Below, piece by piece: positions 1-8,015 of a stretch of 64,000 bases of DNA. How positions within the stretch are numbered: position 1 is the first letter of the stretch; every line of letters begins with the position of its first letter. The translations under genes and the position numbers were made by a program. Source of the stretch: Fodinibacter sp963707895 (GTDB lineage Bacteria > Actinomycetota > Actinomycetes > Actinomycetales > Dermatophilaceae). The stretch is taken from assembly GCA_963707895.1 (NCBI GenBank), contig CAVPRS010000005.1, positions 82,865 through 146,864 on the forward strand, read 5' to 3'. The notes below the pieces were generated by a model that ran no database searches, had not been told where the DNA came from, and was given only the letters and a program-made list of their open reading frames with translations.

Positions 1-1
1 C

Positions 2-229
2 GCCGTCGAGATGAACTGCGCCGAGGCGATCGCCGAGGTCATCGCCGAGGACACCGGGGCCGACGACGAGCGCGCCCTCCTGCTCGGCTCGGCCCTGGCC
101 GGCATGGCGCAGGTCGCCGCACGGCACTGGCTGGCCCAGGGCGGCGACGTGCCCGAGCCCGAGGCCGCCGCCATGATCAGCGCGCTCGCCTGGCGGGGGC
201 TCGGTTCGTTCCCCAAGGTGGGTTCCTGA
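2..229 (+). CDS. TetR-family regulator, C-terminal fragment (5' end outside window)
   Basis: The reading frame is open from the first bases of the window, so this is the tail of a longer gene. About 75 residues remain, rich in Ala and Leu and predicted helical, which resembles the ligand/dimer domain of TetR repressors; no DNA-binding domain is visible. The assignment rests mainly on context: a TetR gene, DUF3107, ferritin-like protein and RhlE helicase lie in this order in mycobacteria (Rv3208-Rv3211). If right, it is a DNA-binding repressor of unknown ligand. Another helical C-terminus cannot be excluded. Confidence 0.55.
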   Translation, partial: AVEMNCAEAIAEVIAEDTGADDERALLLGSALAGMAQVAARHWLAQGGDVPEPEAAAMISALAWRGLGSFPKVGS

Positions 230-354
230 CCCGTCGGCCGACGCGGTGTGTTCGCTGTGGGCGGATGCCGGAATGTCGCCCCCCGACCGCGGGTTAGCCT
301 GAGCCCGAGCGCGCGGCCGGTCCGCGTCCGAACCCATGAAAGGTGTGTGCACCC

Positions 355-576
355 GTGGAGGTCACCATCGGCGTCCAGAACGTCGCCCGCGAGCTGACGC
401 TCGAGACCGACTCCCCCACCTCGGAGGTGTCCGCGGCCGTCGAGGCAGCCCTCGCCGACGGTGGCGTGCTGCGCCTTGTCGACAACCGTGGCCGCCAGGT
501 GTTCGTCCCGGCAGCCGTCATCGGCTGGGTCCAGGTCGGCGACTCCGACAAGGGCCGGGTCGGCTTCACCCCCTGA
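355..576 (+). CDS. DUF3107 family small protein (TB9.4-like)
   Basis: A 73-residue acidic protein of the actinobacterial DUF3107 family (mycobacterial Rv3208A/TB9.4), whose function is unknown. The GTG start at 355 gives the family's usual beginning, VEVTIGVQNVARELTLE; an in-frame GTG at 343 would add four residues. The C-terminus ends in a Gly-Phe-Thr-Pro motif after a short strand-rich core. It lies 125 bp after the TetR fragment and is probably expressed on its own, because a TAGCCT -10-like hexamer lies at 295-300. The ferritin-like and helicase genes downstream are its usual neighbours, with one small membrane gene inserted here. Confidence 0.85.
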   Translation: MEVTIGVQNVARELTLETDSPTSEVSAAVEAALADGGVLRLVDNRGRQVFVPAAVIGWVQVGDSDKGRVGFTP

Positions 577-751
577 GCGGTGTGCCTGCCTCCTCCTTCC
601 GGGGGGTATTTGCGCTGGTCGGCGTCCCACACGGCGCGCGCGCGGAGCATTACATTCGGTAGCGCACCGGGTCCGACCCGGGGCCGCGCGCAGCGCCCTC
701 GCTCGCGTGAAGACCGTCTGACGGGCCCCCGGGTCCGGATCGGAGTTGGGA

Positions 752-1063
752 ATGACCGAGTTGCTCCCCATGGCGGCCTCGTGCGCGCCGACGGGCACCC
801 TAGGTGGCTGGATCGGCACCATCATCTTCGGCGCCGTCATCGGCGTCCTCGCCCGGCTCGTGCTTCCGGGCAAGCAGAACATCAGCCTCATCATCACGAT
901 CATCCTGGGCGTCCTGGGCGCCCTGATCGGCTACTGGCTGGCCGGCCTGCTCGGCGTCTGCTCCACCGGCGGGATCGACTGGATCCGCTGGTTCATCTCC
1001 ATCGCGGTCGCCGCGGTGCTCGTCGTGATCTACGGCTCGGTCACCGGTCGCAAGCAGGTCTGA
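752..1063 (+). CDS. GlsB/YeaQ/YmgE-family small membrane protein
   Basis: A 103-residue integral membrane protein with three hydrophobic segments (about residues 20-37, 48-68 and 79-96) separated by short Gly/Lys loops. The GGWIGTIIFGAVIG and ARLVLPGKQ motifs are typical of the GlsB/YeaQ/YmgE stress-associated family (transglycosylase-associated protein). The biochemical role of the family is not established; members are often induced by envelope or general stress. ATG 752 is chosen because GGAG at 742-745 is well placed; TTG 746 would add two residues. A long hairpin follows at 1075-1147 and probably ends transcription. Confidence 0.85.
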   Translation: MTELLPMAASCAPTGTLGGWIGTIIFGAVIGVLARLVLPGKQNISLIITIILGVLGALIGYWLAGLLGVCSTGGIDWIRWFISIAVAAVLVVIYGSVTGRKQV

Positions 1064-1074
1064 CCGGCTGACGC

Positions 1075-1147
1075 CGACTCATTGCGAATCACCCACCTCC
1101 GAGGGGGCCGAGAGGCCTCCGGGAGGTGGGTGATTCGCAATGAGTCG
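1075..1147. terminator. Long perfect inverted repeat between convergent genes
   Basis: The 26-bp arms 1075-1100 and 1122-1147 are exact reverse complements (left arm core ATTGCGAATCACCCACCTCC) around a 21-base loop. It lies between the + strand membrane gene and the - strand ferritin-like gene, so a bidirectional terminator is the simplest reading. There is no T-tract on either side, as is common for GC-rich actinobacterial terminators. The arms are longer than usual. Confidence 0.7.
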
Positions 1148-1318
1148 CAGGACGGCGCACCCCGACGGGCTCTGGTCGGTTCGCCCGGGTGGCGGCGATC
1201 TGCGGGGGTGGTGGTGCAGTGGTGGCGCCGGACGCGCAGAACAACGCCGTCCCCGCAGACGACCAGAGCCGGAGCAGCTCGGCGAGGCGATGCCGGGCGC
1301 TCACACCAAGCGAAGCGG

Positions 1319-1384
1319 GGGCCGGGCGAACGGAGGGCCGGGCGAACGGACGGGCCGGTCGGTCAGGCGGGCCGGTCGGTCAGG
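1319..1384. repeat. Two adjacent short tandem duplications
   Basis: A 16-bp unit (GGGCCGGGCGAACGGA) occurs twice at 1319-1334 and 1335-1350. It is followed directly by a 17-bp unit (CGGGCCGGTCGGTCAGG) twice at 1351-1367 and 1368-1384. The last copy contains the stop codon of the ferritin-like gene. The preceding 1148-1318 shows no gene or promoter that I can support. Replication slippage is the likely origin. Confidence 0.8.
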
Positions 1385-2048
1385 CGGACAGGCCCAGGCG
1401 CTGCATCCGACGGGCGTGGTTGTCGGTGAGCCGGGTGAACATCTGGCCGACCTCGGCGAGGTCGACGCCGCCACCGACCAGCAGCGCCGACATGGCGTCG
1501 CGCTCGACGGCCACGGCCTGCGCCTGCGAGAGGGCCTCGCCGAGCAGGCGCCGGCCCCACAGCGCCAGCCGCCCGCCGGCGGTGCGGTCGGTCTTGAGGG
1601 TGTCGCGCACCACCCCGACGACGTACTCGCTCTCGCCGGCGTCGTCGAGGGCCCGCGCCATGACCTCACGGGTGTCGTCGTCGACGAACACCGACATCTC
1701 GCGGTAGAAGTCCTTGGCGATGCCGTCGCCGACATAGGCCTTGACCAGCCCCTCGAGCCAGCCCTTGGGCTTCGTGCGCTCGTGGTAGGCGGCGAACGGC
1801 ACCACGAACGGCGCCATCGCGGCATCCGGGTCGATGTCGTGCGAGCGCATGTGCTCGACGAGCACGGAGTACTGCACGTACTCGGTGTTGGCCAGCCCCG
1901 CCATCGACGACTTCAGCGACAGCGTCGGGGCGAGGTCGGAGTCGACCGCCATCCGGATGAACGCGGTCAGCTCGCCGTAGGCGAGGACGCCCAGGAGGTC
2001 GACCACCGCTGCGTGGTAGGTCGGGTCCTCGATCGACGTGTGCTCCAT
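1380..2048 (-). CDS. Ferritin-like fold-containing protein
   Basis: A 222-residue, mainly helical protein of the actinobacterial ferritin-like family found beside DUF3107 and RhlE (Rv3210c-like). Glu/His-bearing helices such as EYVQYSVLVEHM (about residue 55) and PFAAYHERTKPKGW fit a four-helix bundle, but I cannot show a complete di-iron site. The substrate is unknown; relatives resemble tRNA hydroxylases and ferritin-like proteins. ATG 2048 is preferred over upstream in-frame codons because TAGGCT at 2057-2062 leaves only eight bases to it, suggesting a leaderless transcript. The 3' end overlaps a tandem duplication. Confidence 0.8.
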   Translation of the reverse strand: MEHTSIEDPTYHAAVVDLLGVLAYGELTAFIRMAVDSDLAPTLSLKSSMAGLANTEYVQYSVLVEHMRSHDIDPDAAMAPFVVPFAAYHERTKPKGWLEGLVKAYVGDGIAKDFYREMSVFVDDDTREVMARALDDAGESEYVVGVVRDTLKTDRTAGGRLALWGRRLLGEALSQAQAVAVERDAMSALLVGGGVDLAEVGQMFTRLTDNHARRMQRLGLSA

Positions 2049-2056
2049 GGCTTCGG

Positions 2057-2062
2057 AGCCTA
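2057..2062 (-). promoter_or_regulatory. -10-like element of the ferritin-like gene
   Basis: TAGGCT read on the minus strand lies eight bases upstream of the ATG at 2048. This fits the leaderless promoter pattern seen at several other genes in the window. No clear -35 hexamer is visible. Confidence 0.45.
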
Positions 2063-2227
2063 ACGGTAGAGTGAACGGTGTCCCACGGTGCCCGGTCGGC
2101 ACGATGACACCAGTTCCTTGACGTGGCGAGCGCCCGGCGTCCCCGACGCAGCCCGCCCCCCGAAGACCTCCGATCGGCCCACAGCCCCTGCGCTGGCGCT
2201 CGAGCGCCCGCCGACCGGAAGAGACCC

Positions 2228-3797
2228 ATGACCGACGTCACCGACGCCACGACCACGCGACGACCCGAGCGCGAGGCCGACTCGCCGAGACCGCCGTCGC
2301 GACAGTCACCGCCCGCCGCCGTCGTTCTCCGACTTCGCCATCCACCCCGACATCGTCGACGCGCTGGCCGAGCACAACATCACCAGCCCGTTCCCGATCC
2401 AGGCGATGACCCTCCCGGTCGCGCTGGCCGGCCACGACATCATCGGCCAGGCCAAGACCGGCACCGGCAAGACCCTCGGCTTCGGCATCCCGATCCTCAA
2501 CCGGGTCGTCTCGCCCCGCGACGAGGAGTTCGCGAGCATGCCGTCGGCCGGCAAGCCGCAGGCCCTGGCCGTGGCCCCCACCCGCGAGCTCGCCGTGCAG
2601 GTCGCCGGCGACCTCGAGCGGGCCGGCAAGAAGCGCGGCGTGCGCGTGCTCACCGTCTACGGTGGCCGCGCCTACGAGCCGCAGGTCGAGGCGCTGCAGC
2701 GCGGCGTCGAGGTCGTCGTCGGCACCCCCGGCCGGCTCATCGACCTGGCCAAGCAGGGCCACCTCGACCTGGGTCACGCCCGCATCGTCGTGCTCGACGA
2801 GGCCGACGAGATGCTCGACCTGGGCTTCCTCCCCGACGTCGAGCGGCTGCTGTCGCTCACGCCCGCGTCGCGCCAGACCATGCTCTTCTCGGCCACGATG
2901 CCGGGTGCCGTCGTCGCGCTGGCCCGCCGCTACATGAGCCAGCCCACGCACATCCGCGCGATGGGAGACGACCAGGAGAACGCCCACACGGTCAAGGCCG
3001 TCGAGCAGTTCGTCTACCGCGCCCACGCGATGGACAAGGTCGAGATGCTGGCCCGCATGCTCCAGGCCCGCGAGCGCGGCCTGACCATCATCTTCAGCCG
3101 CACCAAGCGCACCGCCGCCAAGGTGGCCGACGACCTCGCCGAGCGCGGGTTCGCCGCCGCGGCCATCCACGGCGACCTGGGACAGGGCGCCCGCGAGCAG
3201 GCGCTGCGCGCGTTCCGCAACGGCAAGGTCGACATCCTCGTGGCCACCGACGTCGCGGCCCGCGGCATCGACGTCGAGCACGTCACGCACGTCATCAACT
3301 ACCAGTGTCCCGAGGACGAGAAGACCTACCTGCACCGCATCGGGCGCACCGCCCGGGCCGGCAACACCGGCATCGCGGTCACCTTCGTCGACTGGGACGA
3401 CCTGCACCGCTGGGGCATGATCAACAAGGTGCTCGACCTCGGGATGCCCGAGCCGCAGGAGACCTACTCCTCGTCGCCGCACCTGTACTCCGACCTCGAC
3501 ATCCCCGAGGGCAGCAAGGGCCGCCTCCCCCGCGCCCAGCAGACCCGCGAGGGCCTGGGCGCCGAGGTGCTCGAGGACCTCGGCGAGACCGGCAAGGGCG
3601 CCGGCCGGCGCGGCCCGTCGAGCGGTGACCGTGGCGGTCGTGGCGGTCGCCCCGCCGACAGCCGCGGGCGCAGCGACGCCTCCCGCCCGGCATCGCGCGA
3701 GGCCGACGCCCCCGCCGAGGGTGGCGACCGCCCCAAGCGCAACCGCAACCGCCGCCGCACGCGTGGTGGCAGCCCCTCGGGCGACGCCACCAGCTGA
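2228..3797 (+). CDS. rhlE: DEAD-box ATP-dependent RNA helicase (RhlE-like), 5' end frame-broken
   Basis: An RNA helicase that unwinds RNA duplexes using ATP. Motifs appear in order: Q-region FPIQAM, AKTGTGKT (I), PTRELAVQV (Ia), VLDEADEM (II), FSATMPG (III), VATDVAARGID (V) and HRIGRTARAG (VI). A basic, disordered RNR-rich tail follows, as in RhlE/CsdA relatives. The conserved frame is open from about 2330, but its upstream part has no start codon. ATG 2228 is in a different frame, so one or more indels lie between 2250 and 2330, probably sequence error. ATG 2406 would delete part of the Q motif and is unlikely. A strong hairpin follows. Confidence 0.85.
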
Positions 3798-3809
3798 CCT
3801 CGCACCACT

Positions 3810-3848
3810 GACGAGGGGCCGCACCGGTTGCCGGTGCGGCCCCTCGTC
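3810..3848. terminator. Bidirectional hairpin terminator
   Basis: The 18-bp perfect arms 3810-3827 and 3831-3848 (ACGAGGGGCCGCACCGG core) enclose a TTG loop. It sits between the convergent helicase and alcohol dehydrogenase genes, and probably terminates both. Confidence 0.8.
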
Positions 3849-3857
3849 GTCGGACGC

Positions 3858-4910
3858 TCAGCCCGCGGGGATGGTGCTCGTGTCGATGACCGCGCGGTAG
3901 CGCACGTCGCCGTCGACGACCCGGTCCCAGACGGCGTCGACGTCGGCGGCGTCGACGACCTCGATGGTGGCCGCGATGCCGTGCTCGGCGCAGAACTCGA
4001 GCATCTCCTGCGTCTCGGCGATGCCGCCGATCTGCGAGCCGGCGACCGACTTGTTGCCACCGATGAGCGAGCCCGGCGGGATCTCGTACGGAGCCGGCGG
4101 GAGCCCGACGTTCACGACCACCCCGGCCGGCTTGAGCAGGCGCACGTAGTCGGCGATCGGGATGTCGGCGCTCACCGTGTTGAGCACGATGTCGAAGGTG
4201 CCGCGGGCCGCCTTCATCGCGTCGGCATCGGACGACGCGATGTGTCGGGTCGCACCGAGAGCCTCGGCGTCGTCGGCCTTGGCCATCGAGCGGGAGATCG
4301 TGGTGACGGTGGCGCCCATCGCGGCGGCGATCTTGACGCCCATGTGGCCCAGGCCGCCCACGCCCACGACGGCCACCGAGCGGCCGGTGCCGGCGCCCCA
4401 GCGGCGCAGCGGCGAGTACGTGGTGATGCCGGCGCAGAGCAGCGGCGCGGCGACGTCGAGGTCCATGGCGTCGGGGATGCGCAGCACGAAGCGCTCGCTG
4501 ACGACGACCTCCTTCGCGTAGCCGCCCATGGTCCACTCGCCGTCGTAGCCCTGCGAGTTGTAGGTGCCGACGGAGGGCTTGGTGCAGAACATCTCCATGC
4601 CGTCCTTGCACGGCTCGCACTCGCCGCACGAGTCGACCAGGCAGCCGACACCGACGCGGTCACCCACGGAGTGGCGGGTGACCTCGTCACCGACGGCCAC
4701 CACGGTGCCGGCGATCTCGTGACCGACGGTCAGCGGGAAGTGCGCCGGACCCCACTCCTCACGCACGGTGTGGATGTCGGAGTGGCAGATGCCGGCGAAC
4801 GCGATGGCGATGCGGATGTCGTCGGGGCGCAGGTCACGGCGCTCGATGGTGCCCGGGTGGAAGCCGGAGGTCGCGGAGTCGGCGATGAGTGCGGGTGTCG
4901 TTGTCGGCAT
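3858..4910 (-). CDS. NAD(P)-dependent zinc alcohol dehydrogenase (YahK/CAD-like)
   Basis: A 350-residue medium-chain dehydrogenase that interconverts alcohols and aldehydes in the cytosol. The catalytic zinc ligands are visible as Cys42 (GICHSDIH), His64-Glu65 (GHE) and a Cys near residue 159 (LLCAGIT). The structural zinc set is Cys95, Cys98, Cys101 and Cys109. A Rossmann GVGGLGHMG lies near residue 183. Overall it matches the cinnamyl-alcohol/YahK branch, which reduces broad aldehydes with NADPH; the true substrate cannot be told. The transcript appears leaderless, from TAGGGT at 4917-4922. The gene is monocistronic between a hairpin and parA. Confidence 0.9.
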   Translation of the reverse strand: MPTTTPALIADSATSGFHPGTIERRDLRPDDIRIAIAFAGICHSDIHTVREEWGPAHFPLTVGHEIAGTVVAVGDEVTRHSVGDRVGVGCLVDSCGECEPCKDGMEMFCTKPSVGTYNSQGYDGEWTMGGYAKEVVVSERFVLRIPDAMDLDVAAPLLCAGITTYSPLRRWGAGTGRSVAVVGVGGLGHMGVKIAAAMGATVTTISRSMAKADDAEALGATRHIASSDADAMKAARGTFDIVLNTVSADIPIADYVRLLKPAGVVVNVGLPPAPYEIPPGSLIGGNKSVAGSQIGGIAETQEMLEFCAEHGIAATIEVVDAADVDAVWDRVVDGDVRYRAVIDTSTIPAG

Positions 4911-4916
4911 CCGCCA

Positions 4917-4922
4917 ACCCTA
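4917..4922 (-). promoter_or_regulatory. Leaderless -10 element of the alcohol dehydrogenase
   Basis: TAGGGT on the minus strand is separated by six bases from the ATG at 4910, which places the transcription start at or next to the start codon. Confidence 0.55.
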
Positions 4923-4928
4923 TGTCGT

Positions 4929-5711
4929 TCAGAGCTGCGCGAGGACGGCGGTGGCGACCTCGCGGTAGGCCTTGGCCCCCTTGGACGTGCGCGCCGTCGA
5001 CAGGATCGAGCGGCCGACCGCCGGTGCCTCGGCGAACCGCACCGTCTTGGGGATCGGGGGCATCAGGACCGGCAGGTCGTAGCGGCTGCCGACGTCCTCG
5101 AGCACCTCGCGGGCGTGCAGGCTGCGCCCGTCGTAGAGCGTCGGGAGGATGCCGAGCACGCGCAGCTTCTTGTTGAGGATCCGCTTGACGTCTCGCACCG
5201 TGTCGAGCAGCTGGCCGACGCCTCGGTGGCTGAGCATCTCGCAGGGCATCGGGATGATCAGGGCGTGCGCGGCGGTGAGGGCGTTGAGCGTGAGCACGCC
5301 GAGACTGGGCGAGCAGTCGAGCAGGATGATGTCGTAGTCGCGCTTGACGGCGTCGAGGGCGCCCTGGAGCACGTACTCGCGGGCCGGGCGGCTGAGCAGC
5401 ACGGCCTCGGCGCCGGCCAGGTCGATGGTGCTCGGTACGAGGTCGATGCCCTCCTCGCAGCCCACGACGACGTCGGCGAGGTCGGTTCCCCCGACGAGCA
5501 CGTCGTGCACCGACGCCTCGACGGCGTCGGGGTCGACGCCCAGGCTGAAGGTGAGACAGGCCTGGGGGTCGAGGTCGACCAGGAGCACTCGCCGGCCCTG
5601 CTCCGCGAAGGCGGCTCCGAGCGAGGCCACCGAGGTGGTCTTGGCGACGCCGCCCTTCTGGTTGGCGAGGGCGATGATCGTGGCCTTGTGCTTGGGCTGC
5701 TTCGGCGCCAT
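4929..5711 (-). CDS. ParA/MinD-family ATPase
   Basis: A 260-residue ATPase of the ParA family. The deviant Walker A box KGGVAKTT is at residues 19-26, switch I DLDPQ at about 47-51 and Walker B-like DIILLDCSPSLG near 130. Family members form ATP-dependent dimers on DNA and position plasmids, chromosomes or protein complexes. There is no parB beside it, so this is probably an orphan chromosomal ParA (a close type is the ParA found in many actinobacteria away from oriC). ATG 5711 follows GGAAGG by seven bases; an in-frame ATG at 5726 would add five residues. Confidence 0.88.
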   Translation of the reverse strand: MAPKQPKHKATIIALANQKGGVAKTTSVASLGAAFAEQGRRVLLVDLDPQACLTFSLGVDPDAVEASVHDVLVGGTDLADVVVGCEEGIDLVPSTIDLAGAEAVLLSRPAREYVLQGALDAVKRDYDIILLDCSPSLGVLTLNALTAAHALIIPMPCEMLSHRGVGQLLDTVRDVKRILNKKLRVLGILPTLYDGRSLHAREVLEDVGSRYDLPVLMPPIPKTVRFAEAPAVGRSILSTARTSKGAKAYREVATAVLAQL

Positions 5712-5754
5712 CGGGGGGCCTTCCATGGGGTCCGCGGGAGTGGCCCCGATTCTG

Positions 5755-6669
5755 TCACCCGAGGTCGGCGGAGGCGTCGCCGGTCAGGACGAACCGGCGG
5801 AACGACTCGGCCGAGGGCAGCAGGGGGCGTCCGGCCACCCACGCGACACCGACCTCGCGCTGGGCGCCGGGGTCCGTGAGCGGGAGCAGGCGGGTGCGGG
5901 CGAACGTGGTGCGGGCCGGCAGGCCCATGGCGGGCACGACCGCCACCCCGAGGCCTGCGGCCACCAGCCCCCGCACCGTCGGCAGGTCGTCGGCCTCGAA
6001 GGCGATCTCCGGCTCGAAGCCGGCCGCCTGGCACAGCTCGACCGTCTGCGTGCGCATGCCGGACGGGCCCCGCCGCATCACGAAGGGCTCGTCGGCGACC
6101 TCGCCGAGGGCGACCTCCGAGCGGCTCGCGAGCGGGTGGTCGGTCGCCACGGCGAGCACGAGCGGTTCGACGAGGATCCGCCGCCACTCGATGCCCTGGC
6201 CCCCGACCCGTTGGGCGGTGAGCTCGACGTCGGCGCGACGGGTGGCGAGCTGCTGCGACACCCGCCCGCTCTCTCCCACGGCGGTGCGCTGCAGCACCAC
6301 GCGCACCCTCGGGTGCGCGGCCCGGAACCTGCGGATCAGCCCGGGCACGAGCCACGAGCCCAGGCTGAGCGGGAAGGCCAGGGTGACCACGCCGCCCTCG
6401 GGGTCGACCAGCTCGTCGACCGCGGCGAGGCCGTCGTCGAGGGCGTTGACCAGGCTGTCGACGTGTCGCTTGAACGCGACGCCGGCGTGCGTCATCCGCA
6501 GCACCCGGCCCGAGCGGCGCAGCAGGGGGGCACCGACCTCCTGCTCGAGGCGGGCGAGGGCGCGCGAGACCCCGGGCTGGCTCACCCCGAAGACGTCGCT
6601 GACCTCGGTGACCGTGTAGCCGTCGGCCACGAGCTGGAACCAGCGGAGCGCATCGGTGTCCATATCCAT
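5755..6669 (-). CDS. LysR-family transcriptional regulator
   Basis: A 304-residue LTTR. The N-terminal winged helix occupies about residues 5-65, with the recognition region DVFGVSQPGVSRALARLE. A linker helix follows, then a two-lobed effector-binding domain (about 90-295). It is divergent from a small gene at 6740, and the roughly 70-bp shared region is unusually AT-rich. Autorepression and control of that neighbour are the expected arrangement for LysR regulators, but the effector and regulon cannot be read from sequence. Start codons at 6669 and 6663 are both possible. Confidence 0.9.
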   Translation of the reverse strand: MDMDTDALRWFQLVADGYTVTEVSDVFGVSQPGVSRALARLEQEVGAPLLRRSGRVLRMTHAGVAFKRHVDSLVNALDDGLAAVDELVDPEGGVVTLAFPLSLGSWLVPGLIRRFRAAHPRVRVVLQRTAVGESGRVSQQLATRRADVELTAQRVGGQGIEWRRILVEPLVLAVATDHPLASRSEVALGEVADEPFVMRRGPSGMRTQTVELCQAAGFEPEIAFEADDLPTVRGLVAAGLGVAVVPAMGLPARTTFARTRLLPLTDPGAQREVGVAWVAGRPLLPSAESFRRFVLTGDASADLG

Positions 6670-6739
6670 GACGATATCGCATATGAAGCATGTCCCGATT
6701 TCATTGGACGCATGGACGACGAGTACTCAGACTGGATGC
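6670..6739. promoter_or_regulatory. Divergent LysR promoter region
   Basis: This gap between the LysR gene and the small + strand gene, together with the last bases before it, holds an AT-rich patch (CGATATCGCATATGAAGC around 6671-6688) in a GC-rich background. It includes short dyads such as GATATC and CATATG. This is the expected place for a T-N11-A type LysR operator; no single site can be fixed. Confidence 0.4.
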
Positions 6740-6973
6740 ATGACCACCTCAACACTGTGGACCACCGTCAAGGACGAGCTCCGCGAGCGCCGCAACCGCC
6801 GTGAGGCCCTCAACAAGCTCCGGGGCGACCTGGAGCACTACCGCAGCCCCGCGGAGATCGACGACCTGCTCGCCGCTGTCGACTCCGAGGACAGCCTCGA
6901 GGCCGAGATGATCCGGAGCATCCTCAGCGACAACCTGCGCGCCTACCACGCGCGTCGCCCGCTCACCGCCTGA
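6740..6973 (+). CDS. Small charged protein divergent from lysR
   Basis: A 77-residue soluble protein with no recognised domain. A very basic N-terminal helix (KDELRERRNRREALNKLR) is followed by an acidic helical half. It recalls the short, actinobacterial DUF1127-like helical proteins, but the match is weak. ATG 6740 is chosen because the conserved-looking charged sequence begins just after it; upstream in-frame ATGs would overlap the lysR start. Its 3' end overlaps the convergent GNAT gene by 11 bases. The likely regulator is the adjacent LysR protein. Confidence 0.6.
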   Translation: MTTSTLWTTVKDELRERRNRREALNKLRGDLEHYRSPAEIDDLLAAVDSEDSLEAEMIRSILSDNLRAYHARRPLTA

Positions 6974-7538
6974 CGTCACCCTCGCGCCGCACCGCGTCCG
7001 CGCGGATGCGGTAGAGCACGTGAGGTCGCAGCGGGTGGCCCGGCGCGAGCGCCGGGTGGCCGAAGTCGTCGGCCTCGTCGCGGCTCATGCCGAGCCGTTC
7101 CATCACCGCCCGTGAGCGGGCGTTGGCCACCGTCGTGAACGACACGACCTCGGCCAGGCCCAGCTCGCCGAACCCCACCCGCAACGCCTCGCGCGCCGCC
7201 TCGGTGGCGAACCCATGGCCCCAGGCCGGGCGCGCGAACCGCCAGCCCACCTCCACGCACGGCTGGAACGGCAGGTCGTACCGGGGCACCGCGAGCCCCG
7301 TGAAGCCGACCACCTCGCCGGTGTCGACCCGCTCGACCGCCCACAGCCCCCAGCCCTCGCGGTCGAGGTGCGCGCTGATCCGGTCGAGCATCGCGTCGGA
7401 CTGCTCCCGGGTCAGCACCTCGGGGAAGTGGTGCATCACCTCGGGGTCGGCGTTCATCGCCGCGAACGCGTCACGGTCGCCCTCGCGCCAGCCTCGCAGC
7501 ACGAGCCGTCGGGTACGTCTGCGGGAGACCGCCGTCAC
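6963..7538 (-). CDS. GNAT-family N-acetyltransferase (RimJ/RimL-like)
   Basis: A 191-residue acetyl-CoA-dependent acetyltransferase. Landmarks are LVLRGWREGD at the N-terminus, the GLWAVERVDTGEVVGFTGL strand pair, an acetyl-CoA binding region around RPAWGHGFATEAAREAL (a Q/RxxGxG/A variant) and the C-terminal NARSRAVMERLGM motif typical of RimJ/RimL-type enzymes. The acceptor could be a protein N-terminus or a small amine. GTG 7538 overlaps the upstream VOC stop codon as GTGA, so the two are translationally coupled. Confidence 0.85.
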   Translation of the reverse strand: MTAVSRRRTRRLVLRGWREGDRDAFAAMNADPEVMHHFPEVLTREQSDAMLDRISAHLDREGWGLWAVERVDTGEVVGFTGLAVPRYDLPFQPCVEVGWRFARPAWGHGFATEAAREALRVGFGELGLAEVVSFTTVANARSRAVMERLGMSRDEADDFGHPALAPGHPLRPHVLYRIRADAVRREGDVRR

Positions 7539-7975
7539 GGATGGGCGTCGACGTCGGTGTCGGGCACCGCTCGCAGCCCGATCGGCCCCGGGTTCCACGC
7601 GACCTCCCAGCGGAAGCCGTCGGGGTCGGCGAAGTAGCCGGTGAAGCCGCCCCACTCGCGCTCGACCGGACCCCAGACCTGCGCACCCGCCGAGCCGGCC
7701 AGCTCGAGCACCTCACGCACCTCGGCCGGGGTGGCGACGTTGTGCGACAGCGTGACCGGGACCACGCCGTCGCCCTCGAGGGCAGGCCCACCGAGCTCGA
7801 CCTCGAACTGCGCGCGGTCCCAGAGCGAGAGCACCAGGTGCTCGCCGGCCATGAACATCAGCACCTCGCCGGGCACGTCGAGCTCGGGGCTCCAGCCCAG
7901 CGCGTCGACGTAGAACGAGCGCGACCGGTCGACGTCGCGCACGGCCAGGGTCACGAAGGACAGTCGTTGTTCCAT
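7535..7975 (-). CDS. VOC-family (glyoxalase/bleomycin-resistance fold) protein
   Basis: A 146-residue single-copy VOC domain protein with paired beta-alpha-beta modules: LAVRDVDRSRSFYVDALGW at the N-terminus, and GGFTGYFADPDGFRWEVAWN at the C-terminus. VOC proteins are metal-dependent lyases, dioxygenases or drug-binding proteins, and the substrate cannot be predicted. It is followed with a 4-base overlap by the GNAT gene, so the pair forms a small operon. Confidence 0.87.
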   Translation of the reverse strand: MEQRLSFVTLAVRDVDRSRSFYVDALGWSPELDVPGEVLMFMAGEHLVLSLWDRAQFEVELGGPALEGDGVVPVTLSHNVATPAEVREVLELAGSAGAQVWGPVEREWGGFTGYFADPDGFRWEVAWNPGPIGLRAVPDTDVDAHP

Positions 7976-8015
7976 ACGACCCGAGCGTGCCAGACCGCAC
8001 CGACACGGGGAGGCT

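Noticed and set aside
3828..5879. 683-codon frame antisense to the alcohol dehydrogenase and parA
   Set aside because: Non-coding mirror of two well-conserved minus-strand genes.
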